Source: Maribacter sp. ACAM166
GTDB taxonomy: Bacteria; Bacteroidota; Bacteroidia; Flavobacteriales; Flavobacteriaceae
DNA length: 64,000 nt
NCBI RefSeq assembly: GCF_005771495.1
Contig: NZ_VAUW01000007.1
Span: forward strand, 62,001-126,000
Direction: 5' to 3'
Shown here: piece by piece, positions 9,620-17,731 of the stretch
Layout: each line of letters opens with the position of its first letter
Numbering within the stretch: position 1 is the stretch's first letter
Translations under genes and position numbers: made by a program
Notes under the pieces: generated by a model
Told to the model about the DNA's origin: nothing
What the model saw: the letters and a program-made list of their open reading frames with translations, nothing else
The model's database searches: none

Positions 9620-10262
9620 TTATGAGTCTACAAGAATTCTTAAGTCTCGAAACAAACGAAGTATTTCTTCATCTTTAGTACCATCATAAACACCTCTTAT
9701 TTGGCGTTTCTTATCAACCAATATAAAATTTGGGGTATGTATAAAATCTTGCTGTCCTCCATCACCTTGCTCAACAACAGCAAAATAACTTTTACGAGCC
9801 AATTCATAAATATGCTTCTTACTCCCAGTGGTTATGTTCCATTTTGAATCTATCGCTACTTTATCAGTTGCATATTTTCGTAGTATTGTAACACTATCAA
9901 TTTCAGGTGTCACCGAAACAGATAATAACATGAAATTTTTACTATTTATAAACTCATTTTTGAATTTTAACCATATTATCTATCATAATTGGACAGATAC
10001 TTGGACATTTCGTAAAGAAGAAATCAACGACATATACCTTATCCTTATAATCTTCTTGTGTAATTATTTTTCCATTTTGATTTATTAGTTCAAAAGCTGA
10101 GACAGTGTGGTTATCATGTTTGGACTGTAAACTAACATCCACTAATTCCATATTAAAATCTGAAGGATTATAAATAGGTAATATCTTACTGGTATTTCTA
10201 TTACATGCGCTTGTGCATGTACTAATTAACCCAACAATCAAGAATGACCATCTACATTTCAT
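9620..10262 (-). pseudogene. Sco1/SenC-family copper/thioredoxin-like protein, frameshifted
   Basis: Two consecutive minus-strand reading frames together make one Sco-family protein of about 213 residues. The upstream part (10262-9954) has a lipoprotein-like N-terminus (Cys in TSAC), then DYKDKVYVVDFFFTKCPSIC with the CxxxC copper/redox motif, and stops after MVKIQK. The downstream part (from about 9949 to 9620) continues EFINSKNFMLLSVSVTPEID and carries the conserved His (DFIHTPNFILVD). Removing one base of the A5/T5 run at 9957-9961 restores a single frame. Sco proteins deliver copper to cytochrome oxidase or act as thiol-disulfide reductases. The ATG overlaps the stop of the TPR gene (ATGA). 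Whether the shift is real or a sequencing error cannot be told here. Confidence 0.85.
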
Positions 10263-11836
10263 GATGCTACATTTTGTTGAAGATATTTTTTAGCTTCTTT
10301 CAATTCAGGTTGCATACTTTGAGAATCTTGAGTAAGATCAAGCAATGCTTCAAAATAAAATTTGGCCTTCTCTATATTGTCAGAATGTTTTGTTGCTAAT
10401 GCCGCACCATATAGACCACTAAACCTATTCGGTCGCCTTTGAAGGTTTAACTCATAGGCATCTAAAGCTTCATTAGGCTTATTTGATTTCAATAGCATAT
10501 CTGCTAAAAGTTCATCTGCTGGTAAGATTTCACCTGGTGTAACTGGATGTTTCGAAGTCCTGCTTTCCATAGCCACTGCATACCTCATTTGGCTTAAAGC
10601 CTCCTCCTTATTGCCCTTTATAAATTCGAGCCAAGCTTCTATAGTTTGAACCTGAATAGCTACTTGATTTGCTTTATAGGTATCCCCTAAAGTTGTTAAT
10701 TCTGCTTTAAAAAATTTCAATAACCCTAACTCCTGTTTAGTGGCTTTTAGATTATTTGTATGAATTGCTCCCAATGCCTTTGCGAAATGAAGTAATGATT
10801 TTTGCCAAGGAAATTTATGCCATTCCAATCCAGGTATTTGTGATAATTCTAACATTGAAGCTTCTTCCCAGTTTTTGTTCTCTACAGCAATGCGTTCTGG
10901 AATAGCGGCAGCGGTATAGGCGATTTTAAAGTTTGGGGGGAATATTTTTTTAAATGATTTTAAATAATCATATTGCTCCTCAGCTTTCCTATTTTCTCCA
11001 GTTTGGAGATAAGCATATACCAAATACCCCATAGCATGCACCTCTTCATCCCAATGTGCACCTGTGGAGACGCTTTCAGCATAGCAAACGGCAGATGATG
11101 CCGAATTAATATTCGTTTTAATCGATTCATTCCATAGTCCTAATCTTGTGAATATATGGGAAGGCATATGTTGTGCATGTGCAGAATTCGGAGCTATATC
11201 TGCATACCTCCTTGCCGTACTAAGTCCCAGTTTTGCCAATTCGGGATAATCATAAGAGTGTATAACATAATGTGCAATACCCGGATGGTTAGGCTCATTT
11301 TTAAACAAATCATCCAAAATTTTGCCGGCATTACGCTGTTTCGAATAACTTTTATCTGTTGGAACGGCCGAAGCACGAAGAGCCAATGCATAAAAGATAG
11401 CGACTTCTGTATCATCACTATACTCATGATACATGCTTTCCATCTTTTGAGCATAGCGTTCCTTTCTTGTTTGATTATCAATCGTTTCCCGATTTTTGTA
11501 AAAAGCTCCTATTGCATTTATATAGTGGGTTGCCTTTTCTGATTTAGGTAGTTTTTCCGCTAATATAAGTAGCTTCATACCCTTCTTCAAAACAGAAGGT
11601 TTAGGAGGTGCCCATAATCCGTGGTAAATACTCATAGCGACACCCCAATAGGCCATTGCGCAATCGGGATCAATATCAATAACTTGAACAAAAGCTTTCT
11701 CAGCTTCAATATATTCGAAAGAATGGAGTAATGAAATCGCAAGGTTAAAAGTCGCTCTTGTTTCATAACTACACGATTCAGAAAAATTCACCTCCCCAAA
11801 TTGACCATTCCAACATAATTGTAGTTCACCTCTCAA
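10259..11836 (-). CDS. TPR lipoprotein, N-terminus frame-disrupted
   Basis: About 525 residues of TPR-like helices (YIEAEKAFVQVIDIDPDCAMAYWG, a conserved HAQHMPSHIF segment, C-terminal repeats AYELNLQRRPNRFSG). No function can be assigned; similar proteins are common in Bacteroidota. The usual start is missing: position 11836 is a TTG inside the mature protein. Upstream in the same frame the protein reads on to a Cys at 11881-11879 (GCKNKQQIQDI). The matching signal peptide (KIIYISLGILLIFF) lies in another frame. Adding one T to the T6/A6 run at 11887-11892 joins them into ..LLIFFSGCKNKQ.., a lipobox. The full gene would begin near a TTG at 11949, since no ATG is available. It overlaps the downstream Sco gene by 4 bases. 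Confidence 0.72.
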   Translation of the reverse strand: MRGELQLCWNGQFGEVNFSESCSYETRATFNLAISLLHSFEYIEAEKAFVQVIDIDPDCAMAYWGVAMSIYHGLWAPPKPSVLKKGMKLLILAEKLPKSEKATHYINAIGAFYKNRETIDNQTRKERYAQKMESMYHEYSDDTEVAIFYALALRASAVPTDKSYSKQRNAGKILDDLFKNEPNHPGIAHYVIHSYDYPELAKLGLSTARRYADIAPNSAHAQHMPSHIFTRLGLWNESIKTNINSASSAVCYAESVSTGAHWDEEVHAMGYLVYAYLQTGENRKAEEQYDYLKSFKKIFPPNFKIAYTAAAIPERIAVENKNWEEASMLELSQIPGLEWHKFPWQKSLLHFAKALGAIHTNNLKATKQELGLLKFFKAELTTLGDTYKANQVAIQVQTIEAWLEFIKGNKEEALSQMRYAVAMESRTSKHPVTPGEILPADELLADMLLKSNKPNEALDAYELNLQRRPNRFSGLYGAALATKHSDNIEKAKFYFEALLDLTQDSQSMQPELKEAKKYLQQNVAS

Positions 11837-12129
11837 AAGATTTAAAGAAGCTATGTCTTGAATCTGTTGCTTATTTTTGCACCCTGAAAAAATATTAGTA
11901 GTATCCCTAAGCTAATGTATATTATTTTTGATTTTTTAATTCTTCCCAAACTAGTATCCTGCAAAATTCCATATCTATTGAACAACTTCAATTTATGACT
12001 ATTATGCTGTTTTTTAGATATTTAACGTGTCCATAGTCATGAAATACGTATGAATTGCTCACCTAACTGTTTATGATAGTAAGCGAGTTACCACAGAATA
12101 AAGTTTAAAAGTATTTAAGGCAACCTGGT
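11837..12129. other. Intergenic stretch holding the TPR gene's displaced 5' end
   Basis: Between the convergently placed efflux gene stop (12130) and the TPR frame start. Bases 11837-11949 read, on the minus strand, as the missing signal peptide and mature N-terminus of the TPR lipoprotein, in two frames. Bases 11950-12129 show no further gene, hairpin terminator or clear promoter on either strand. Confidence 0.5.
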
Positions 12130-13353
12130 TTAGTTGGTAAACGCATGATTATTAGCAAACAACGGACGCGTCTTAAATGCTAAAAACAGTAGAACGGACA
12201 ATAATCCACATACACCTAAACCTGCAAAAAGTGCCCAGACAGAATCTTTTATAAAACTCCCCACAAAAATTGAAATAGGGATAGACAGTATTGTAGAAAT
12301 AAACCCGGTTATAGCCGCACCTATACCCGCAATATGACCAATTGGCTCCATAGCAATAGAACGCATATTCCCCCAAATAAAGCCCAAACACAAGAACAAT
12401 AGTGATAGAAACACCAATAAAATAGTTAAACTTGGATCTTCAGAATTCCAAAATAAAAGGCTATACCCTAGAGCAATCATCGTAAAGATTACCAATGCCA
12501 AAAAAGAAAGGTTACGCATACCAAAACGCAACACCAATGTACCGTTCATTAATGTGGAAAAACCTACAGAAAAAGCCAAGCCTGCAAAAACATAGGGAAA
12601 GGTTTCCGTTAGGCCGTACAGTTCTTCAAATACATGTTGAGCAGAGCTTAAATACACCAAAAATGAGCCTGTTATTAATCCTGAAATTATAGTACAAGAA
12701 ACAGTCTCCTTGTACCTTAAAATTTCTTTAGTTCCTCTTACAAAAACTGATAGCGAAAACGGTACCATAAAATTCGGATTCAAGGTTTCTTTCTGTCGTT
12801 TCCAAAACCAAACACCCACCAATAATGCAAAAAACAATTGCATATAGAAAATACCTTCCCAACCCATCACGTCCATAATTGTTTTCCCTATGGCAGGTGC
12901 AACTATAGGCACCAAAATAAAGAAAGCAGTTACAAATGACATGATTTTGGCCATATAATCACCTCGATACGTATCACGAATAATAGAAATACTGATTGTT
13001 CTTGGTGCTGAAAGTCCTACGCCTTGCAAAACACGCCCTATGAGCATGATTTCAAGATTAGGTGCCAATAAACAAATGATACTAGCCACTAAAAAAACAG
13101 TAAATCCAAAATAAACAATGGGCTTTCTTCCCAAGCTATCGGACAGCGGACCAAAAAATAATTGACCTACCCCTAAACCCAAAAATATCATGGTTACCAG
13201 TAGCTGATTTCTAGTAGGATCCAAACTATGAATAGATAGGCCAATTTCAGTTATAGCAGGTAATATTGCATCAATTGCCAAAGCCACAATAGACATTAAT
13301 GAGGCCATTAAAGCTACAAACTCAAAATTAGGTTTTACCTGTTCATTTTGCAT
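12130..13353 (-). CDS. MFS drug-efflux permease, Bcr/CflA type
   Basis: A roughly 407-residue permease with 12 hydrophobic segments. It has DAILPAITEIG in the first helix, the MFS loop motif GPLSDSLGRKPIVYFG, and RVLQGVGLSAPRTISISIIRD in helix 4, as in the Bcr/CflA drug:proton antiporters (family DHA1). I start it at the ATG at 13353 (MQNEQVKPNF); a further in-frame ATG at 13386 would place the TATTTTTG promoter element inside the coding region. Its drug substrate cannot be predicted. It is divergent from uridine kinase. Confidence 0.85.
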   Translation of the reverse strand: MQNEQVKPNFEFVALMASLMSIVALAIDAILPAITEIGLSIHSLDPTRNQLLVTMIFLGLGVGQLFFGPLSDSLGRKPIVYFGFTVFLVASIICLLAPNLEIMLIGRVLQGVGLSAPRTISISIIRDTYRGDYMAKIMSFVTAFFILVPIVAPAIGKTIMDVMGWEGIFYMQLFFALLVGVWFWKRQKETLNPNFMVPFSLSVFVRGTKEILRYKETVSCTIISGLITGSFLVYLSSAQHVFEELYGLTETFPYVFAGLAFSVGFSTLMNGTLVLRFGMRNLSFLALVIFTMIALGYSLLFWNSEDPSLTILLVFLSLLFLCLGFIWGNMRSIAMEPIGHIAGIGAAITGFISTILSIPISIFVGSFIKDSVWALFAGLGVCGLLSVLLFLAFKTRPLFANNHAFTN

Positions 13354-13357
13354 CGTG

Positions 13358-13365
13358 CAAAAATA
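13358..13365 (-). promoter_or_regulatory. Bacteroidota -7 element TATTTTTG before the efflux gene
   Basis: Exact TAnnTTTG on the minus strand, ending 4 bases before the ATG at 13353. It decides the start choice and implies a leaderless or nearly leaderless transcript. No good -33 TTG is seen. Confidence 0.5.
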
Positions 13366-13461
13366 AGCCTTAGAAATACAAGCCATGTTAATAAAAGTTG
13401 AATTTTAAGTTTTGTGGAGTTTTGGAGTTCAAATATGTACTTTTACCCTAAAGTTATAGGT

Positions 13462-14076
13462 ATGTTGATTATAGGGATAGCTGGTGGAACCGGTTGTGGA
13501 AAAACTACGGTGGTAAATCAAATTATAAATGAATTACCTAATGAGGAGGTATGTGTAATTTCCCAAGACTCCTATTACAACGATTTATCTCACTTATCAT
13601 TGGAAGAAAGACGGAAAACTAATTTTGACCATCCAAATTCCATTGACTTTGCTCTTTTAGAACAACATTTGATTGCTCTAAAAAACGGAAAATCGATAGA
13701 GCAACCGGTTTATTCATTTTTAGAATGCAATAGAACAGCGAAAACAATACTTACGCATCCTACCAAAGTTATAATTGTTGAAGGAATATTAATTATGACA
13801 AACCCAGCGATTCGTAAAATGTTCGATATTAAAATATTTGTGCATGCCGATACCGACGAGCGACTTATTAGAAGGCTAAAAAGGGACGTTAACGAACGTG
13901 GCTGGAATTTAGATGAAACTTTAGAAAAGTATCAGTCTATCATTAAACCAATGCATGAACAATTCATCGAACCCACTAAAGAATATGCAGATATTATAAT
14001 ACCCAATAATAAATACAATACAGTTGCAGTTGAAATCGTAAGAAGTATTATCAATGAAAAACTAATGCAATCGTAA
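13462..14076 (+). CDS. udk: Uridine kinase
   Basis: A 204-residue P-loop kinase that phosphorylates uridine (and cytidine) in pyrimidine salvage. The Walker A motif GGTGCGKTT lies right after the start, followed by SQDSYYNDLSHL, NFDHPNSIDF and the RLIRRLKRD lid region, all typical of Udk. I use the ATG at 13462 (MLIIGIAGGTG); a GTG 16 codons upstream adds residues the family lacks. The stop overlaps the start of the next gene (TAATG). Confidence 0.92.
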   Translation: MLIIGIAGGTGCGKTTVVNQIINELPNEEVCVISQDSYYNDLSHLSLEERRKTNFDHPNSIDFALLEQHLIALKNGKSIEQPVYSFLECNRTAKTILTHPTKVIIVEGILIMTNPAIRKMFDIKIFVHADTDERLIRRLKRDVNERGWNLDETLEKYQSIIKPMHEQFIEPTKEYADIIIPNNKYNTVAVEIVRSIINEKLMQS

Positions 14077-14408
14077 TGTCGTTAAAAGATTTAAAACAAA
14101 AAAAATGGTTCAAGATCATGACTAATATGTATGTATTAGTATTGTCTTTTTTTGTCGTTTGGATGCTGTTTTTTGATACAAATTCATTGCTTATTCATCT
14201 TGAATTAAGACACGAAATCAAGAAGTTGGAAAAAACCCAAGACTTCCTAAAAAAAGAGATTTCAAAAGACAAAATAATCATTGAAAAATTATCATCTGAA
14301 GGTGAACTTGAAAGATTTGCTAGAGAAGAATATTACCTCAAGAAAAAGAACGAAGAAATCTATCTCATTGAATATGAGGACAGCTTAAAACAAAAAGATA
14401 ACGAATAA
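14076..14408 (+). CDS. Septum formation initiator family protein (FtsB/DivIC-like)
   Basis: A 110-residue protein with a short cytoplasmic tail, one membrane helix (about residues 18-36), then a coiled coil (LELRHEIKKLEKTQDFLKKE) and the family's end pattern ERFAREEYYLKKKNEEIYLIE. This is PF04977, the FtsB/DivIC bitopic division protein that works with FtsL and FtsQ at the septum. It is translationally coupled to udk by a one-base overlap. It carries no symbol because FtsB, FtsL and DivIC cannot be separated by sequence alone. Confidence 0.88.
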   Translation: MSLKDLKQKKWFKIMTNMYVLVLSFFVVWMLFFDTNSLLIHLELRHEIKKLEKTQDFLKKEISKDKIIIEKLSSEGELERFAREEYYLKKKNEEIYLIEYEDSLKQKDNE

Positions 14409-14596
14409 CTAGTATTCAACTTAATAAGTTTTTAATATAAAGTTGTACTGCCTTAAATCAGTATGCTTAACCATTTCATACTTAATAATTTAACGTTTTT
14501 TTAGTGAAATGGCTTTCGTTATTCACTTAGTGTTAACAAAATCCTGTCATTAACCTCACAAATAATCGTATTTTTACCGTCTAACTTACTTTACAT

Positions 14597-15370
14597 ATGG
14601 GCAAGATAATTGCTATAGCCAATCAAAAAGGAGGAGTAGGTAAAACTACCACTACGGTGAACTTAGCTGCATCGCTAGGTGTATTGGAAAAAAGGGTGTT
14701 GTTGATAGATGCCGATCCACAGGCCAATGCCACTTCTGGTCTTGGAATTGACGTGGATAGTGTAGAACTAGGTTCTTATCAACTTTTAGAGCACACAAAA
14801 AGTGCCAAGGAAACTATTATACAGACAACCTCTCCAAATGTTGATCTCATTCCCGCTCATATCGACCTTGTTGCCATTGAAATTGAATTGGTTGATAAGG
14901 AGGAGCGAGAATATATGATGAAAAAGGCCATTATTCACCTCAAGAAAGACTACGATTATATTTTGATAGATTGTGCTCCATCATTAGGGCTATTGACGCT
15001 TAATGCATTAACCGCAGCCGATTCAGTTATCATACCGATACAATGTGAATATTTTGCACTTGAAGGTCTTGGCAAACTTTTAAACACAATTAAAAGTGTT
15101 CAACGCCTGCACAATCCAGATTTGGACATTGAAGGCATGTTATTGACTATGTATGATTCTAGGTTACGCTTATCTAATCAAGTGGTAGACGAAGTTAGAA
15201 AACATTTTGGTGATATGGTTTTTGAAACGGTTATTCAACGAAATGTACGCTTAAGTGAGGCTCCTAGTTATGGAGAAAGTATTATCAAATATGATGCTTC
15301 AAGCAAAGGAGCGACCAATTATTTAAATATGGCTGATGAAATAGTCAAAAAAAATAAGCAGACGGTTTAG
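14597..15370 (+). CDS. parA: Chromosome partitioning ATPase ParA (Soj)
   Basis: A 257-residue deviant-Walker ATPase. KGGVGKTTT (residues 11-19) is the Walker A motif with its signature lysine, followed by LLIDADPQANATSGLG and DYILIDCAPSLGLLTLNAL. ParA forms a gradient on DNA that moves ParB-bound origins. Chromosomal type: short, with no N-terminal DNA-binding domain. ParB follows 1 base after the stop. A weak -7-like TATTTTTA lies about 25 bases upstream in the 188-base gap. No parS palindrome was seen in the window. Confidence 0.96.
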   Translation: MGKIIAIANQKGGVGKTTTTVNLAASLGVLEKRVLLIDADPQANATSGLGIDVDSVELGSYQLLEHTKSAKETIIQTTSPNVDLIPAHIDLVAIEIELVDKEEREYMMKKAIIHLKKDYDYILIDCAPSLGLLTLNALTAADSVIIPIQCEYFALEGLGKLLNTIKSVQRLHNPDLDIEGMLLTMYDSRLRLSNQVVDEVRKHFGDMVFETVIQRNVRLSEAPSYGESIIKYDASSKGATNYLNMADEIVKKNKQTV

Positions 15371-15371
15371 T

Positions 15372-16277
15372 ATGGCAAAAGCGACAAAGAAACAAGCTTT
15401 AGGTAGAGGACTTTCGGCACTTCTAAAAGATCCGGAAAATGATATAAAATCTGCAACTGACAAAAACGCAGACAAGGTAGTAGGGAATATAATCGAACTT
15501 GATTTAGAACATATTGAGGTAAACCCATTTCAGCCGCGTTCTAATTTCAATGATGAATCTATAAAAGAATTGGCCACTTCTATTAGAGAACTAGGGGTGA
15601 TTCAACCTATTACTGTCCGTAAGTTAGGGTTTAACGAATATCAATTGGTTTCTGGGGAAAGAAGGTTTCGCGCATCCAAGTTATTAGGATTAGATACTAT
15701 ACCAGCGTATATACGTATTGCAAATGACCAAGAGTCTTTAGAAATGGCTCTTGTGGAAAATATTCAGCGTCAAGATTTAGACCCTATTGAAATTGCGCTA
15801 TCCTACCAACGTCTTATTGATGAAATTAATCTTACTCAAGAAAAATTAAGCGATAGAGTTGGTAAAAAGAGATCGACTATTGCTAATTACTTACGCTTAT
15901 TAAAATTAGACCCTATCATTCAAACAGGAATGCGCGATGGGTTTTTAAGCATGGGACACGGAAGAACTTTGGTCAATATTCAAAATAAGCAAGACCAAAT
16001 TACACTTTATGAAAAAATCATAAGCAATAACCTTTCCGTTAGGGATACAGAAAGCGCCGTAAAAGCTTATCATACTGAAGAATCTCCGAAAGAGACAAAA
16101 AAAACACTTAAAAATGACCCAGCGGTCTTTGTTCGAAAAGGTATTAAAGAACTTACAGATGCCCTTTCTGTAAAGGTAGATATAAAAGCCTCGGATAAAT
16201 CTCAAGGGAAAATCACCATTCCTTTTAAATCTCAGGAAGAATTTGATCGTATCAAAAAATTGATTACAGGTGCTTAA
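15372..16277 (+). CDS. parB: Chromosome partitioning protein ParB (Spo0J)
   Basis: A 301-residue ParB. The N-terminal basic tail (KKQALGRGLSALL), the HIEVNPFQPRSNF and SGERRFRASKLLG boxes of the CTPase domain, ENIQRQDLDPIEIA, a helix-turn-helix (LSDRVGKKRSTIANYLRLL) and a C-terminal dimerisation region are all in order. It binds parS, spreads as a CTP clamp and stimulates ParA. Its last 8 bases overlap the following DUF5683 gene. Confidence 0.96.
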   Translation: MAKATKKQALGRGLSALLKDPENDIKSATDKNADKVVGNIIELDLEHIEVNPFQPRSNFNDESIKELATSIRELGVIQPITVRKLGFNEYQLVSGERRFRASKLLGLDTIPAYIRIANDQESLEMALVENIQRQDLDPIEIALSYQRLIDEINLTQEKLSDRVGKKRSTIANYLRLLKLDPIIQTGMRDGFLSMGHGRTLVNIQNKQDQITLYEKIISNNLSVRDTESAVKAYHTEESPKETKKTLKNDPAVFVRKGIKELTDALSVKVDIKASDKSQGKITIPFKSQEEFDRIKKLITGA

Positions 16278-16929
16278 CAAATCAATACTATTTATTATTC
16301 TGCTATTTTTTATTAATTTCTGCTTTTCCCAAGAAGAACAGGAGACTGTACCTACCAAAGAAACAGATAGTATTCAAACCGCTCTTGCCGAACAAGATAT
16401 GGTTATTCAAGATTCAGTTTCGTTTATCAAGAGTAAGAAAGAATTTAATCCGCTTGCTCCTAGCAAAGCGGCCTTCTTATCTGCTTTATTCCCTGGTCTT
16501 GGACAGATTTATAATAAAAGATATTGGAAAGTCCCTTTAGTCTTTGGCGCAATAGGTGGTAGTATTTATATGTACACCTATAACAATGACAATTATCAAA
16601 ACTTTAGAACTGCTTTTAAAAGAAGACAAGCCGGTTTTACCGACGATCAATTTTATGATATAAACGGGGACAATACCGTTGGCGCTGATCCAGATTTAGA
16701 TCTTGACGATCTTGAGTATCAACAAGAACGCTTTCAACGCGATCGTGATCTTTGGCTAGTTGTTGCAATAGGTATGTATGCGTTTAATATTGTTGATGCA
16801 AATGTGGATGCGCATTTAAAGCAATTTAATATTGATGATGACCTAAGTATAGATTTCGAACCTTATTTTGATTTAAATCAAGTGACCAATAGTCCCAATT
16901 ACGGTATGGTCGTAACCATAAAATTTTAA
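16270..16929 (+). CDS. DUF5683 domain protein, exported/membrane
   Basis: A 219-residue protein with an N-terminal signal sequence (KSILFIILLFFINFCFS, cleaved before Q) and then the DUF5683 core AAFLSALFPGLGQIYNKRYWKVP with at least two short membrane segments. The domain is widespread in Bacteroidota and has no known function; GLGQIYNKRYWK resembles TM2-type motifs. It overlaps parB by 8 bases and dapB starts 2 bases after its stop, an arrangement common in flavobacteria. Any link with chromosome partition is only by position. Confidence 0.85.
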   Translation: MLNKSILFIILLFFINFCFSQEEQETVPTKETDSIQTALAEQDMVIQDSVSFIKSKKEFNPLAPSKAAFLSALFPGLGQIYNKRYWKVPLVFGAIGGSIYMYTYNNDNYQNFRTAFKRRQAGFTDDQFYDINGDNTVGADPDLDLDDLEYQQERFQRDRDLWLVVAIGMYAFNIVDANVDAHLKQFNIDDDLSIDFEPYFDLNQVTNSPNYGMVVTIKF

Positions 16930-16931
16930 AA

Positions 16932-17633
16932 ATGAGAATCGCACTTTTTGGATACGGAAAAATGGGTAAAATGATAGAGCAAGTTGCCTTGGAACGTGGT
17001 CATAAAATTGTAGCCAGAATAGATAAAGAATCCCAGAATATTGATTTCAACACTATAGATGTAGCTATAGATTTCAGCATGCCCGAAGCCGCTTATGGCA
17101 ACATTACTAATTGTTTACATAATACTATTCCAATTATTTCTGGAACAACAGGCTGGTTAGATCAGTATGACGATGCCATTTCGCTTTGTAAGGAAAAGAA
17201 TGGTGCTTTTATTTATGCATCAAATTTCAGCCTTGGGGTAAATATTTTTTTTGAGCTAAATAATTATTTAGCCAAAATGATGCAGAAGCTACCCGAATAT
17301 AAAGCAACTTTAGAGGAAATTCATCATACGCAAAAATTAGATGCTCCGAGTGGTACGGCAATAACCTTGGCTAAAGGTGTTATTGCGAATTCAGCTTACG
17401 AGCAATGGAAATTAGATGAAGACACCAATGGTTCATTACCCATAGTCTCTAAAAGAATTAGCAATACCCCAGGCACTCATACAGTCACCTACAACAACAC
17501 TGTTGACAGCATCGAAATCAAACATACCGCTCATAATAGACAAGGCTTTGCTTTGGGTGCCGTAACCGCAGCCGAATGGATAATTGGCAAAACAGGTGTC
17601 TTCTCTATGCGCGATGTGTTAAACCTTGGTTAA
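16932..17633 (+). CDS. dapB: 4-hydroxy-tetrahydrodipicolinate reductase
   Basis: A 233-residue DapB, the NAD(P)H reductase of lysine and diaminopimelate synthesis. The N-terminal GYGKMGKMIEQ nucleotide-binding loop, the SGTTGW motif, YASNFSLGVN, and the catalytic EIHHTQKLDAPSGTA region are present. It is shorter than proteobacterial DapB (about 270 residues), as is usual in Bacteroidota. Tight spacing (2 bases) after the DUF5683 gene suggests one transcript with parAB. Confidence 0.95.
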   Translation: MRIALFGYGKMGKMIEQVALERGHKIVARIDKESQNIDFNTIDVAIDFSMPEAAYGNITNCLHNTIPIISGTTGWLDQYDDAISLCKEKNGAFIYASNFSLGVNIFFELNNYLAKMMQKLPEYKATLEEIHHTQKLDAPSGTAITLAKGVIANSAYEQWKLDEDTNGSLPIVSKRISNTPGTHTVTYNNTVDSIEIKHTAHNRQGFALGAVTAAEWIIGKTGVFSMRDVLNLG

Positions 17634-17731
17634 TTAACGTAACAATAGTCAAACAAGAAGACTGATGGGGCATTGATGTTATCAAATAGCAGTACATAAA
17701 ATTCATTTTATTTTTATAAAAAACAAAACTC

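Noticed and set aside
9828-10088. Plus-strand reading frame of 86 codons
   Set aside because: It lies antisense to the Sco gene, has no promoter or family resemblance, and is a shadow frame.
11156-11542. Plus-strand reading frame of 128 codons
   Set aside because: It is antisense to the TPR gene with improbable Cys/Ile-rich composition, so a shadow frame.
14409-14596. Possible parS or origin site upstream of parA
   Set aside because: No TGTTnCACGTGnAACA-like palindrome or DnaA-box cluster was seen here or elsewhere in the window.
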